From assembly GCF_042453785.1 (NCBI RefSeq), contig NC_091663.1:36911001-36975000 (forward strand): a stretch of DNA of 64,000 bases, in the 5' to 3' direction. Shown here in pieces: positions 1 through 10,133 of the stretch. Source of the DNA: Malus domestica (taxonomy: Eukaryota; Streptophyta; Magnoliopsida; Rosales; Rosaceae). Made by a program: the position numbers and the translations under genes. The notes under the pieces were generated by a model. It was not told the origin of the DNA. It did not search any database and was given only the letters and a program-made list of their open reading frames with translations. Numbering within the stretch: position 1 is the stretch's first letter; each line of letters starts with the position of its first letter.

Positions 1-734
1 CCTGAAATCAACATGAACAATCACAAAACGGTAAGCGATTTTAATTTGAATTGTAGCGATGCAGGTCCTAAAAGGTTTCAATTTTACAACTCCAATTGGA
101 AAGAAGATGTTTACTCACCTCTCGGCATAGAGGGCATTTTTCTTTAGGCTCTGCGGACTTCAATCCATCGACAATAGTCACTGATGCGGCCGAGCAAGCA
201 CACATGTAGCAGAATATGTGACCACATTTGAGAGCAACTGGATCAAAAACCGTGTCCTGTAATGTTGAAGACAAAAATATGTCACCAACCTTAAATGAAG
301 CACAACAGCAGCAACATGCTTTCTTCCTACAACTCCTACTGATGTCTTGGTATTCCTACGCTACAGATACTGAAGGTTTATGTTTCAGTGTTGAGCAAAT
401 CAAACTCATATCAGTGTTTGCAGTTTGCGGGAAGGAATGTCAAAGCTTTACGAACTAGTCATATGTACTCCTATATCATAACTATGAGGCTTAAAATAGA
501 CAACTGAACTATTGAGGAGCGAGAGCGATATTTCATATCAATTTTCGAAAGACTTGAATTCACAGGCAGGATAAGAAAACCAATATATCAGCAACACAAA
601 TACGCAGTCAATAATCCAATATATGAAAGCCTTGATACTTACCAAGCATATAGAACAAGTCAAATCGATATCAAGCTTAGCGGAATCAAAGAGCTCAGAG
701 GTGAGAGATGGTTTCCCATCATTAATCTTGAGGG

Positions 735-1070
735 TGGAGTTCATGATTCAACCAAACCGGTTAGTACCCCTTTGGCTTCTCATTTTAAATTGAGTTCTCT
801 ACAATGTCCTAAAAATGATAAAGAGAAGCTGCAAATGAAAAAACTGGTAATTAGCAGAGATGTGACATTTGATGAAGAAAGTATGTACAAAGTCTCTGAG
901 AAGAATGTGAAAGATGTCCAACAGGTGGAGCTTGAGAAAGTTGCCTCTGGTACTTCAAATCCTATTTCCGCTGATTTTGAAGTCACTACAAGTGAAGAAG
1001 TTGGAGACCATGAGGATGTTGAAGAAGTTGAACTTGAAGATTCTATTCATTTTGAAGAGAAGAAGAAAGT
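735..1070 (+). pseudogene. Displaced copia pol fragments, out of order
   Basis: Reading from 736 gives the motif STPLASHFKLS and following residues, which normally lie at the end of the reverse transcriptase/start of RNase H region of copia pol. At about 842 the frame passes directly into VISRDVTFDEES, which normally lies between integrase and reverse transcriptase. The order is therefore reversed relative to a normal pol gene. An acidic stretch follows to about 1070, then LTR-like sequence. No start codon or complete domain is present. Assignment is by motif recognition only. Confidence 0.7.
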
Positions 1071-1260
1071 GCTCTTCTTTTTGTTAGCAATCATCCATCA
1101 TAATTGTTGTTGTAATAGCTTTGAGCTATATGTATAGAGAAGAAATTATACATTATATTTCTTTCTCTATTTGTTTCTGTGGTGTGTGAGAGCTATTGGG
1201 TGTATTGGGTTATTTGGGTTGTGAGATTGTCAACACTTTGTAAACTCCCATTTGGTTGAT

Positions 1261-1439
1261 AGTGGATTATTGGGTGAGCTCCTACTGCTCCGAGGACATA
1301 CTCCATTTACACTGACTGTTGAGGAACCTCGTTAAAATCTTGGTGTCTTTAATATTTTGTTCTTGCATTTCATTTGATAAATTTCCTGTGGGTTAGCTTG
1401 AGTTGGTTCCAACGGGTTTGGTGCTATCTTAGCACAACA
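1261..1439 (+). repeat. Copia 5' LTR, part shared with the 3' end
   Basis: This stretch repeats directly at 3190-3370 and ends in CACAACA just before the primer binding site. The LTR probably starts near 1075, after the displaced pol DNA, but its left boundary cannot be fixed because the upstream LTR portion is absent from the 3' copy. Confidence 0.8.
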
Positions 1440-1440
1440 A

Positions 1441-1452
1441 TTGGTATCAGAG
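1441..1452 (+). other. Copia primer binding site
   Basis: TTGGTATCAGAGC directly after the LTR is the usual plant copia primer binding site, complementary to the initiator methionine tRNA 3' end. It fixes element orientation as plus. Confidence 0.85.
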
Positions 1453-1488
1453 CACTGGTTGCTCTTGGGTACTGTCTAGTTGCCAAAG

Positions 1489-3264
1489 ATGTCAGACGGG
1501 CAAGATGAAAATCCTTTTGGAAGCAGCTCCGGGTTTGCAAGAACGACGGTGCAAAATGCAAAGTTCGAAGTGGAAAAGTTTGATGGCACAAACAACTTCG
1601 GGATGTGGCAATGTGAGGTCAAAGATGTGTTGGCTCAACAAGATCTACTTGCCGCGTTGGGAGAGAAGCCGGAAACTATGTCGAAGCCGGAATGGGAAAA
1701 ATTAAATTTGTGGGCTTGCTCTTCAATTAGGTTGTGCCTTGCAAAAACTCAGAAGTATTTTGTGATGCGGGAGACATTGGCAAGTGTGTTGTGGCAAAAA
1801 TTGGAAGACAAGTATATGACGAAGAGTGCAGAGAACCGACTACACTTGAAGAAAAAACTCTACCGCTTCCAATACAAAGAAGGTACAAAAATGATTAGAC
1901 ACCTTGATGCTTTTAATAAGTTGATTGCCGACTTGTTAAATTTAGATGAGGATATTAAGGATGAAGATAAGGCCTTAATATTGTTGAATTCCTTGCCGGA
2001 CTCTTATGAGCATTTTGTTACCACTATTATGCATGGTAAAGAAACTGTGAAATTTGAAGATGTGTCAAATGCCTTGATGAATTATGAAATGAGGCATAGA
2101 GATAAAAATCATGATAGTACCTCTGAAGCTTTATTTGTTAGAGGTAGATCATCGGAGAGGAGGTCATCTTCTAGCAGGAAAAAATCACAGTCTCGACCTA
2201 GAGGAAACTCTAAAGGTAGAAAACCTTTGGAAAGGGATGAATGTGCCTTTTGTCGTAATAAGGGCCATTGGAAGAAAGATTGTCCTAAGTTGAAGACCAA
2301 AGGAAAAGAAAGTTCTGAAGCTAATGTTGCAGAGGTTGAAACAGATTTTTCTGATTTTGCTTTAACCACTTCCTCATCATTTGATTGTGGTACTAAGTGG
2401 GTGTTGGATACGGGTTGTACTCATCATATGACTCCTCACAAAGATTGGTTTTCAAGCTTGAAAGAGTTTGATGGTGGCGTTGTGTTCATGGGAGATGACA
2501 ATCCTTGCACAACAAAAGGGATTGGTACAGTTCGTTTGAAGTTGCATGATGGCATGGTTAAAGAGTTGACAGGTGTTCGGTATGTACCGAATTTGAAGAA
2601 AAATCTTATTTCTTTGGGTACTTTGGAATCCAAGGGCTTCAGGTTTCATTCAGATGGACATACATTGAAAGTTACTTATGGTGCACTTGTTGTGATGAAA
2701 GCTCCTAGATGTGGCCATTTGTATTTATTGCAGGGAAGCACTGTGACAGGTGAAGCATCTGTAGTCTCTGAAAATATGGGCACATCTGATTCAGATACTA
2801 CTAGATTGTGGCATATGAGATTAGGCCATGCCGGTGTGAAAGCTCTACAAGGGCTTGTGAAACAAGGTCTTTTAAAAGGTGCCACGACTTGTAAACTTGA
2901 TTTCTGCGAGCATTGTGTCTTGGGGAAGCAAACTAGAGTGAAGTTTGGTACTGCTGTACATCAGACGAAGGGCATTCTTGATTATGTGCATTCGGATGTT
3001 TGGGGTCCTACAAAGACTCCCTCTTTGAGTGGTAGACATTGGTTCGTGACCTTTGTTGATGATTATTCAAGAAGGTCTTGGGTTTACACTATGAAGCACA
3101 AGAGTGAGGTATTGAGTATTTTCTTGAGTTGGAAGAAAATGGTTGAGAACCAGACTGGGAGAAAGATTAAGATTTTGAGATCGGATAATAGTGGATTATT
3201 GGGTGAGCTCCTACTGCTCCGAGGACGTACTCCAGTTACACTGACTGTTGAGGAACCTCGTTAA
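1489..3264 (+). pseudogene. Copia gag-protease-partial integrase ORF
   Basis: An open frame of about 590 codons. I start it at the ATG at 1489; an upstream TTG is not a credible start. In order: a gag domain of the UBN2 type (FDGTNNFGMW onward), a CCHC zinc knuckle (CAFCRNKGHWKKDC), an aspartic protease with WVLDTGCTHHM, the GAG-pre-integrase zinc region (HMRLGH ... CEHC), and the first part of the integrase core (HSDVWGP, DDYSRRSW). The frame leaves integrase at ILRSDN (about 3189) and runs into LTR sequence to a chance stop at 3264. A deletion between integrase and the middle of the 3' LTR removed the rest of integrase, reverse transcriptase and RNase H. Confidence 0.85.
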
Positions 3265-3370
3265 AATCTTGGTGTTCTTTAATATTTTGTTCTTGCATTT
3301 CATTTGATATATTTTCTGTGGGTTATCAAAGAGTTGGTTCTAAAGGGTTTGGTGCTGTCCTAGCACAACA
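3190..3370 (+). repeat. Copia 3' LTR, truncated
   Basis: 181 bp matching 1261-1439 and ending CAACA next to the target duplication. Its upstream part was removed by the same deletion that truncated integrase. Confidence 0.82.
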
Positions 3371-4214
3371 GAGGGAGCATCCCTCAAACAAAGCCGGTGT
3401 CTCCCTCGACTTAGTCTTGGTTTCCCTTAAATTGATGTGAAAAGCCATGAGCTCAAAAAGCCACGGGCTCTGGAGGAGTCCAATGCGCATGCTTTGAGCT
3501 TGCGACTTGAAGGCCTGTCCTTGCGTTGAGCAATGACTCTGTTCCCATAACACAAACGAAAATTATATACATATTTAACTGGATTACCGAAACTTGGATA
3601 AACGAACTATCAAGTCTGAGCAGTTGGATTCACATACCTTATCATATTTCTTTAGTATTTTCAGAATGGCAACAGCGTTGATCAGAGCATAAGTCACCAG
3701 GTCCTTGCCTTCTTCGATCAAGGCATCATGGCCCCCTCAATGTTTGCCGTTGAACCAAAACATGTACTTACGAAAGCCGGAAGCCAGATGGAGTTCAAGC
3801 AATTTCTGTGCACGCTTATTGAAGAAATCCACCACTGCAGACATCTCATTGAGAAGTGCCCGGAAAAAGCTCCCGTCACACACTGCAAAAATTCAACTAA
3901 TTAGCATAAAACAATTGACAAACAAAAATTCAAATATCATTCTGGATTCATTGACCCTCAAATTTGCAAGTTAAAACAGATTCCATATGCCTTCAGGCTT
4001 GAACATCATTAAAATCCGGTAGTTTTTTGTTGTAAAGACGATGTTCTAAACTACTCTAAACATAATGATAACTCGAGGTTTGACGATTGGGATGGGAACG
4101 TTGCTCTAGCCACCAACTGGCCTACTAGAGGACTTGGCTTGTATTCCACCTTCAACTTTTGGCTTTGTTTGCTTTTCATCTCAATGATTTCCGATTAAAT
4201 TGACAAGCATAAAA

Positions 4215-4365
4215 GCATGCATGCATACACACACACGGACACAGACACACATACATACATACAGACATACATAACATACATACACACATACATACATACA
4301 TTCATACATACAAACACATACATACACACAGACACACCTACATACAAACATACACACACAGAGAC
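4215..4365. repeat. (CA)n/(CATA)n microsatellite
   Basis: Mixed CA and CATA repeats with interruptions, inside intron 1 of the BAH1-like pseudogene. The intact copy has only about three CATA units at the matching place (25988-26000), so it expanded after duplication. Confidence 0.9.
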
Positions 4366-4371
4366 TGTAAC

Positions 4372-4827
4372 GTCCTGAAAATTTTACTTCGGAAGCCAAT
4401 TACTAAGATAGGCCCAAATTCCTTTTCTTAGCCAAATTTCAAGAAAAGGTTAATCTCAGTTATTTTATTATGGCTGCATCTAACCTCATTAGACTACCTA
4501 CTTACCCTACGAAGGGATCAAACCATTCGTAGTTCACATTATGCTTATAGAACAACATCTCTCCACAAAATTTGCAAAAAAACAACCTTATTGGACCTAG
4601 TTTAGGCTCCCCTTAGCCAAATCGTGTAATATTATATGGGTTTTGAAGCTTGTGTTCTGTACATTAAAGGCATTTAAAGTTTGTAGAAAACAGAGCTCTA
4701 AATTGGAACTTATGCCAAAAAGAAAATGGAGTCTTGAAACTGGAAATCCAGTTTTCTGCTGCTGTCTGGCAGCCCTGTGACTCAACTTTGGACATAATCA
4801 TATATTTTAAATTTTCAGGGTATTAGA
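4372..4827. mobile_element. Possible small insertion inside the microsatellite
   Basis: Non-repetitive block of about 455 bp flanked on both sides by CATA-type repeat. Its ends are an imperfect inverted pair (CGTCCTGAAAATTT near 4379, AAATTTTCAGGGTA near 4810). It is absent from the intact paralogue's intron. No coding content. The inverted ends suggest a small DNA transposon, but no target duplication can be read in the surrounding repeat. Confidence 0.35.
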
Positions 4828-5007
4828 CACACATACACACATACATACAGACATACATACATATATACATACAGACATACAAACACATACAGACACATAC
4901 ACACATACACACATATATATAGACATACATACATACATACATACATACACACACATACATACACACACACATACACACATATACACAGACATACATACAC
5001 ACAAACA
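4828..5007. repeat. (CA)n/(CATA)n microsatellite
   Basis: Continuation of the CATA/CA array on the right of the possible insertion and left of the hAT-like MITE. The long open frames rich in Tyr, Val and Cys here are products of the repeat. Confidence 0.9.
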
Positions 5008-5798
5008 TAGGGATGGGCAAATACTTATCGGTTATGGGTAACCGCGGTTACCTGCCCATTTAAATTTCACGGTTACAGTTATGGGTATTAACCGTGGTTA
5101 TAAACGGGTAATCATTTACCTATTTATTTTATATATGTAAAATTAACACAAACCATGTTCCCTATCGGACAAAACTTAGATCAATGTTATTGACTATATT
5201 GCATGATTTCTATAGCTAATATAATATAGTTTTCCTTAACCACTTTAAATTTCATGGTCCATTATATATTTTATGTTAATATTTTACATTCCGAGTTAAA
5301 TAACCTAAGAATACCGTTTTTTAACAGTTTTCGTAACCCAAGAATACTTACCAAATTTTATATTACCTTCATTGCTAATAGTTAAAAATATCATATGTAA
5401 ACTATTATTTCAATTATTGGAATGGTATAAGGATTTAAAAAATTAAAATGCGGAAATGTATGATGAATATACCTATAACGGTATTTAATTGTTAGAAAAA
5501 AAATTATGACAAATTCTTCTTTTTTAATTTTCAAATTGTTAAAAAAAACGTGTGAAAAATAAGTAAATGGTAAAAAAGAAAAGATAAACGGGTTTAAAAA
5601 TGATAAATGGGTAAACGGCACTAAACAGTTACGGTTAAATAAGTACACGGTTATGAGTATGGTTAACCGTTTATAAACGGTTATGGGTATGAGTATAACC
5701 GTTTAGACAATTACCCAACGGGTAAACGGTTATGCGAGTAAACGGTTGTGGATAAATAACAGCAGTTACTCGTCCGTCATAACCGTTGCCCATCACTA
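5008..5798. mobile_element. hAT-like MITE rich in GGTTAT/ATAACC motifs
   Basis: Terminal inverted repeats: TAGGGATGGGCAA at the left and TTGCCCATCACTA at the right, followed inward by inverted GGTTATGGGTA/ACCGTTTATAAACGG motifs. The interior is AT-rich and non-coding. TAGGGATGGGCAA-type ends are typical of hAT-derived MITEs (family knowledge). It sits inside the CATA array, so its 8-bp target duplication cannot be separated from the repeat. A second copy of the right end occurs at 5821-5841. Confidence 0.65.
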
Positions 5799-5853
5799 CA
5801 CACGCACACACATACACACACATAACCGTTGCCCATTCCTACACACGCGCACA

Positions 5854-5885
<32 letters not shown>

Positions 5886-5989
5886 TACATACATACATAC
5901 ACACACACATACACAGACACATATACATACATACATACATACATACATACATACATACACATATACATACACACATACATACATACATA
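5799..5989. repeat. (CA)n/(CATA)n microsatellite
   Basis: Third block of the array, interrupted at 5821-5841 by a duplicate of the MITE right end. It ends just upstream of exon 1 of the pseudogene. Confidence 0.9.
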
Positions 5990-6406
5990 TGGGACTCAAA
6001 CAGCCAGAAAATTAACCAAAGTTAAAGCTTTAATCATAAAAATCATCAGAACCAGATTTAAAAAAAAAAAAAAATACCTGGGTAGTGATCAGGGGAGGTA
6101 CGGACGTCATGGAAATCTTCTCTGCGACATTTCTTCAAGGTCTTCTTAAGCTTCTTGAATTCGACTCCGGGCAGCTTCGTCTTCTGGCCTTGCACGTACT
6201 CCTGGTATGTCTTGCCGAACTTCATTTTCCATCAACATTTAACCCAAATCCTTCGACCTTAATTAAATTTACTGGAGAAGGGCTGCGACTGAAAGGCCGA
6301 AAAAAAGTCAAACTTTTCTTCTGAAAGTTTTATCCGGTGATGTTTGTGTGTAGGGCTGTGTAACGGTTTCTCTCTCTCTCTCTCTCTCCACTTGAACAAG
6401 AAGACG

Positions 6407-6414
6407 TATATAAA
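6407..6414 (-). promoter_or_regulatory. TATA-like box of the BAH1-like pseudogene
   Basis: TTTATATA on the minus strand, 182 bp upstream of the ATG at 6225, with a GA/TC-rich 5' leader (6370-6388). The same position in the intact copy reads CCTTTTTATA. Confidence 0.4.
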
Positions 6415-7530
6415 GGGAGAACTGACGACAAATCGGAGAAATACTGAGGCCTGATTTTTCCGAGAAAAAAGGTCAGGATTTTTCTCGGAAAGTTTTTGAT
6501 TTGGTGGAAGGATTTCTCGGAAACTTTTAAAACGGACTTGAAAACATTTTCTTTTGGGTAAATCCAGGTTGGAAAACATTTACAAATGGACATGACAGCA
6601 AAATTGTTTATGTTGCACGTCACCGATGTGACCCTTCCCATTTTTCTTCTTTGTTTTCTTGGTTGATTACTGGCTGAGTAAGGCCCTGATTAAATTACTG
6701 GATAATCAGAGATGGGCTGCGACTGAAAGGCCGAAAAAAGTCAGACCTTTCTTCTGAAGGTTTTCTGGTGATTACTGGCTGACACTTCCATTTTTCTTCT
6801 TTGTTTTCTAGGTTGATTACCGGCTGTGTAAGTGACTCTAAAAGGTCAGATATCCTTAACTTTTTCCAATATCCATGGATTCCTTGTTTGGATTCATAAA
6901 CTATAAACTGAGAATTCAGGTAAAAGTTAGAATTTATAAATTAACATGCACAAATTCCTTTATTTCGATTCATAAACATAGAAATTTAGAACTTCCGCTT
7001 AGAAAAAAGAACTTGAAATTTGAGATCTCCAATTCCTAAGTTTAAATTCTATGAAAATATGTGTCATTTCAATTTCTATGATTAAAAGTTTAAAAATAAC
7101 AAATTTTGTATTCAATTCCATTGTTTTTTTAGGTTAACCAAACAAGAAAATTAAAAAATTCTAGAAAATAAAATCTCATCATTTCAATTTCTGTCATTTT
7201 AAAGTTCCTTAGTAATATTAAATTTTTTCATCCAAACATAATGTCTTTCACAGTAGGTCGGAAAATTAAGTTTGATTATAATTTTAATAGTTATATTATA
7301 TAAATTAAAGTCAAACGTGTGTGATTTTTATACACAAGAATCAAAATCACTTGAACCATACAAAAACCTCAAAACATAAAAAATTGTATAAACTGTAAGC
7401 GATACACGTTAATTACGTATATGACGATGTGATCGTTGCCTCAAAACATAAAAAATTGTACAAATTGTAAGCGATACACGTTAATTACGTATGTGATGAT
7501 GTGATCGTTGCACTAAAAGTCTGTTGACAA
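6415..7530. other. AT-rich upstream region of the BAH1-like copy, no gene
   Basis: The part to about 6700 and the part from about 7250 match the upstream region of the intact copy (26420-26690 and 27745-27970). The middle is AT-rich without recognisable coding. Two near-identical stretches around 7374-7430 and 7441-7510 form a short tandem repeat (AAAACATAAAAAATTGTA type). No gene seen. Confidence 0.5.
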
Positions 7531-7646
7531 GAAGCTAGAATAGCAGCAACCACCAAGAACAGGAGAAATTTTTCGGTGGTCTCGGAAAGAAGCTAGAATA
7601 GCAGCAACCACCAAGAATAGGAGAAATTTTTCGGTGATCTCGGAAC
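7531..7646. repeat. 58-bp tandem duplication spanning flank and transposon end
   Basis: Two units, 7531-7588 and 7589-7646. Each holds host flank (GAAGCTAGAATAGCAGCAAC) followed by the first 25 or so bases of the inverted-repeat element starting at 7620. They differ at a few bases (AACAGG against AATAGG, GGTGGT against GGTGAT). Confidence 0.85.
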
Positions 7647-8348
7647 TCCAACTCACTTATACCAGTTGGTGTTCCCCACCAATGTGAATTAGACACCTGG
7701 ATATTATTTTCTTTATTTTTTAATTAAAATTAATTTTTAAAAGCTGAAGTGCAACCTTCAAACATAAACTAACGAAGGTTTACTTCGAAGCCCCAATGGC
7801 GCCGTCGGCAACATTGTTCTCAAGGGCTTCTGCAAATAGCTTTCAACCTACCATCTAAAAAGAGAAGATAGGATTGAGCCAACGTAGATGATGTGAACGG
7901 TGATCACGATCCTCTCTCTCTCCCTCCATGGGAACCAACCCAAGCAAGCAAAGCTTGCAGGATGAATAACGACTAATGATAGTGGACAACAAGTGGGGTA
8001 AACAGTGTGGCCGGGCATTCTCTCCAACGCCTGCGTCTCACCTCTTTCGACCACCAGCTTAGCCCTCGCAATGGTCGAAATGAAAATAATCTCCGCACCC
8101 GCATCGTGGGGTGTCCACTCTCTGGGGTTGAACCCTCTTCTCCCACGACTCTGCCAGCAAAGTCTGGAAAAATAGAATGCTCCAGCATAACACCGTTAAA
8201 TTGTTTTTGATTTTCCATGGGACGATTCAGCATCTCACTTTAAAAATTAAAAAAACAAAAAGCATATCCAGATGTCTAATTCGCATTGGTGGGGAACACC
8301 AGCTAGTATTAATGAGTTGGAGTTCCGGGAACTCCGAAAAATTTCTCC
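7620..8348. mobile_element. Non-autonomous DNA transposon with about 100-bp terminal inverted repeats
   Basis: Left arm about 7620-7725 and right arm about 8244-8348 are inverted copies: GGAGAAATTTTTCGG at the left end, CCGAAAAATTTCTCC at the right. Shared internal parts include GGTGTTCCCCACCAAT and its complement. The intact duplicate reads straight through at 27988-28000 (CACCAAGAACCGACTG), which proves insertion. Flanks suggest a target duplication of up to 8 bp (CCAAGAAC), with ambiguity from the 58-bp duplication. No transposase. A Mutator-like or hAT origin are both possible. Confidence 0.75.
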
Positions 8349-8911
8349 AAGAACCGACTGTTTTGTTACGTGTAAAGCAAGCTGGTGGACACAAAAATCT
8401 GAAATAGCCCCCGCCGGCCTGTAGAAGAAGAATGCGTTTCAGTTTTCACACCGTTGCTCAATTTGTTTTGCTTGTTGTCGTCTACGAAAGTTGAGCCCTC
8501 CAACTCCATTTCTTTCTCTCAAAGGTTTCTACGTTTATCCAATATTATGAAAAATTAATATGTTGCGAACATGGTCCGGTATCAAGTATTATAATACAAG
8601 TGGTAAGATTTTTTTTCAAGTATCAAACCACTTGTATTATGACACTTAGTATTGCAAAGTGTTTTCAGGAGACTGGAAAATCTCTCGCATATTGCTATAA
8701 TTATTAATCACATTTATTTCATTGTTTCCTCGCATTTTGTAATTATATCATGCTCACTTCTTAATTAATATTTCAACGCATAAAGGAAAAAAATAAACAA
8801 ACAATAATTACACAACCAAATAGTTATATAGCATGCTTATCATCTTCACTACTGTCATCAAGTTCATCTTATCCCCTGGGGCCTAATGTATTCATCCACC
8901 AATTAAAACAT
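8349..8911. other. Gene-free flank shared with the duplicate
   Basis: Matches 27995-28570 closely. It contains an inverted pair around a TACTTGA-like hairpin (8585-8650: AAGTATTATAATACAAGTGG with its complement), possibly a small MITE. No coding seen. Confidence 0.45.
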
Positions 8912-9065
8912 GTGAACTTTAACGAAAAGCACATGATATTGTTTGATTTTACGAAAAACCATATTTTTACACTAAAAAGTCAATCATGATACTATTCATT
9001 TTACCCTTTATTTTATCTTTATCGTTAAAACTTAAAGTTTTCAAGCAATTTTCATTAGTTTTCCT
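8912..9065. mobile_element. 154-bp MITE, Mutator-like, copy 1
   Basis: Starts GTGAACTTTAACGAAAAGC and ends TTCATTAGTTTTCCT, an imperfect inverted pair. It is flanked by a perfect 9-bp target duplication TTAAAACAT (8903-8911 and 9066-9074). The duplicate locus at about 28553 is the empty site, with the 9-mer once. A 9-bp duplication is typical of Mutator-like elements. Same family as 43772-43925 and 59860-60013. Confidence 0.88.
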
Positions 9066-9148
9066 TTAAAACATTGATTAATGCAGCCTTAAGACAAAAA
9101 CATAAAAAGCAAATGCGTTCTTCATAATTTAGTATTTTAATATACTTT

Positions 9149-10090
9149 TGTTTGGGCCCAAAATAACAGTTTGGGCTGAGGGAGGTATCACTTTCGGCCC
9201 GGGAAGACGTACGGCGAGAGAGTCATGGGGGCGTTCAGCTCATGGGCTTCTAGGCCTAGATCGGTTAAATCAGAGTGCAAGTCGAGTCCTAATACAATAG
9301 GGACCCTCGACGAGATCAGTAAAACTAGAAGGCGAATCCGGCTCAGTTAAGGACTAGATTCGTAGTCCTAGCAGAGATAGGACTGATTGAGGTAACGTTA
9401 ATCCGGAGAGGGAAACCTAGTTCGAATAGGATTAGAACTCGGGCTTGGTGTTCTGCTACTATAAATACAAGACATTCAGCAATGGAAAAACCCCACAAAA
9501 ATCAATACAAAATTGCCCTGCGCAAACTCTCACAACTTGAGATCTTTTTCTTTTCCTTTTTCGCTGACACATCTTCCGTTGGCATCAACAGCACTGTGGA
9601 AGCAACCGGTGATATCTTAAGTCGGCATAGATAGCTCTGTCACCGTAGAGTCGGTCGGTCTCGCAGTATCTTCCGTTGGCATCAACAGCACTGCGGCGAG
9701 AACGGTCGATTGCCTATCCAAGTCTCGGTCGAGAAGGGTTTTCGAATCCTTGTTGGTCGAGGTCATCTCATTAGCCTTCTCGGCGAGGTGAGGTGTTACA
9801 GTTATTACATTCGGCACATTGTAAGCCGAATTCGGTTCGTGAACTTTGTAAGAAATAGCAGCCTTGTCTTCAGGCTCGAGAACCCAAGAGGCCGAGACGC
9901 GTTCCTTTCTCGGCCGCAATCGCAAGACGCAGAAGTCAGTAGCGCGACCCAACGCAGCATCATCAAATTTACTCCTCGGCCGAGCCTCGGCCGACGAGTT
10001 GGCACGCCCCGCAATCACCGAAGGACGTAGTTAGCTTAGAATATATTCGGCCTGCGCGCCACGTAGGCTTTGTAATTTCTAGGGTCAACA
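9149..10090 (+). repeat. Tat element 5' LTR
   Basis: Direct repeat of 21706-22647. Starts TGTTTGGGCCC and ends GGGTCAACA. It contains a TATA box (9460-9467) and a 26-bp internal direct repeat (9571-9596 and 9668-9693). Open frames inside it are identical in both LTRs and are not genes. Confidence 0.95.
9460..9467 (+). promoter_or_regulatory. TATA box of the Tat element 5' LTR
   Basis: TATAAATA in the middle of the LTR, as expected at the U3/R border. Transcription would start about 30 bp downstream. The same box is at 22017-22024 in the 3' LTR. Confidence 0.7.
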
Positions 10091-10093
10091 TTT

Positions 10094-10112
10094 TGGCACG
10101 CCCAGTGGGACC
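10094..10112 (+). other. Tat element primer binding site
   Basis: TGGCACGCCCAGTGGGACC begins three bases after the 5' LTR. The identical 19-mer follows the LTR of the second element (38722-38740, minus). I do not assign the tRNA. Confidence 0.7.
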
Positions 10113-10133
10113 TAGTGCTAAACTACGAAGTTC

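Larger units (their letters stand above)
735..3370 (+). mobile_element. Ty1/copia LTR retrotransposon, internally deleted and rearranged
   Basis: The insertion is proved by the uninterrupted site in the intact paralogue (around 25155) and by the 5-bp target duplication GAGGG at 730-734 and 3371-3375. The element begins TGGAG and ends CAACA. Order: displaced pol fragments (735 to about 1070), LTR-like DNA (about 1075-1439), primer binding site (1441-1452), gag-protease-partial integrase frame (1489-3189), and a partial LTR (3190-3370). Reverse transcriptase and RNase H are missing from their normal place. The two LTR parts (1261-1439 and 3190-3370) differ at about a dozen positions plus two small indels by eye, so it is clearly older than the gypsy element at 9149. 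It cannot move by itself. Confidence 0.88.
1..6225 (-). pseudogene. BAH1/NLA-like SPX-RING E3 ligase, broken copy (exons 1-4; rest off the left edge)
   Basis: Degraded duplicate of the intact gene at 24405-26225. Exon 1 is 6078-6225, exon 2 is 3638-3882, exon 3 is 643-734 plus 3371-3538, exon 4 is 119-256, and the first base of exon 5 is position 1. All splice sites and exon lengths match the intact copy. Exon 2 has an in-frame TGA (minus strand, 3737-3739) where the intact copy has CGA, a CpG-type transition in the SPX domain. Exon 3 is split by a copia element at 735-3370 with a 5-bp target duplication. Exon 1 carries replacements against the intact copy: C4G, M11V, K16T, G22E, I29T, C44S, C48Y. 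Intron 1 has grown from 426 to 2195 bp. The RING exon (C3HC4) is still open. A full-length protein cannot be made. Confidence 0.9.

Noticed and set aside
1480-1488. Start of the copia frame at 1480
   Set aside because: The codon there is TTG; the first ATG in frame is at 1489.
4181-5020. Open frames rich in Cys, Val, Tyr and Met on the minus strand
   Set aside because: They are translations of (CATA)n/(CA)n microsatellite in all frames; no gene signal.
5777-6149. Thr/His/Tyr-rich frames on both strands
   Set aside because: Same microsatellite artefact; the last part only overlaps the exon 1 antisense strand.
7973-8233. Frames inside the 7620-8348 element as a transposase
   Set aside because: Short, no catalytic motif; the element is non-autonomous.
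9617-10018. 133-aa minus and 106-aa plus frames
   Set aside because: They lie entirely in the LTR and recur identically in the 3' LTR; no family features.
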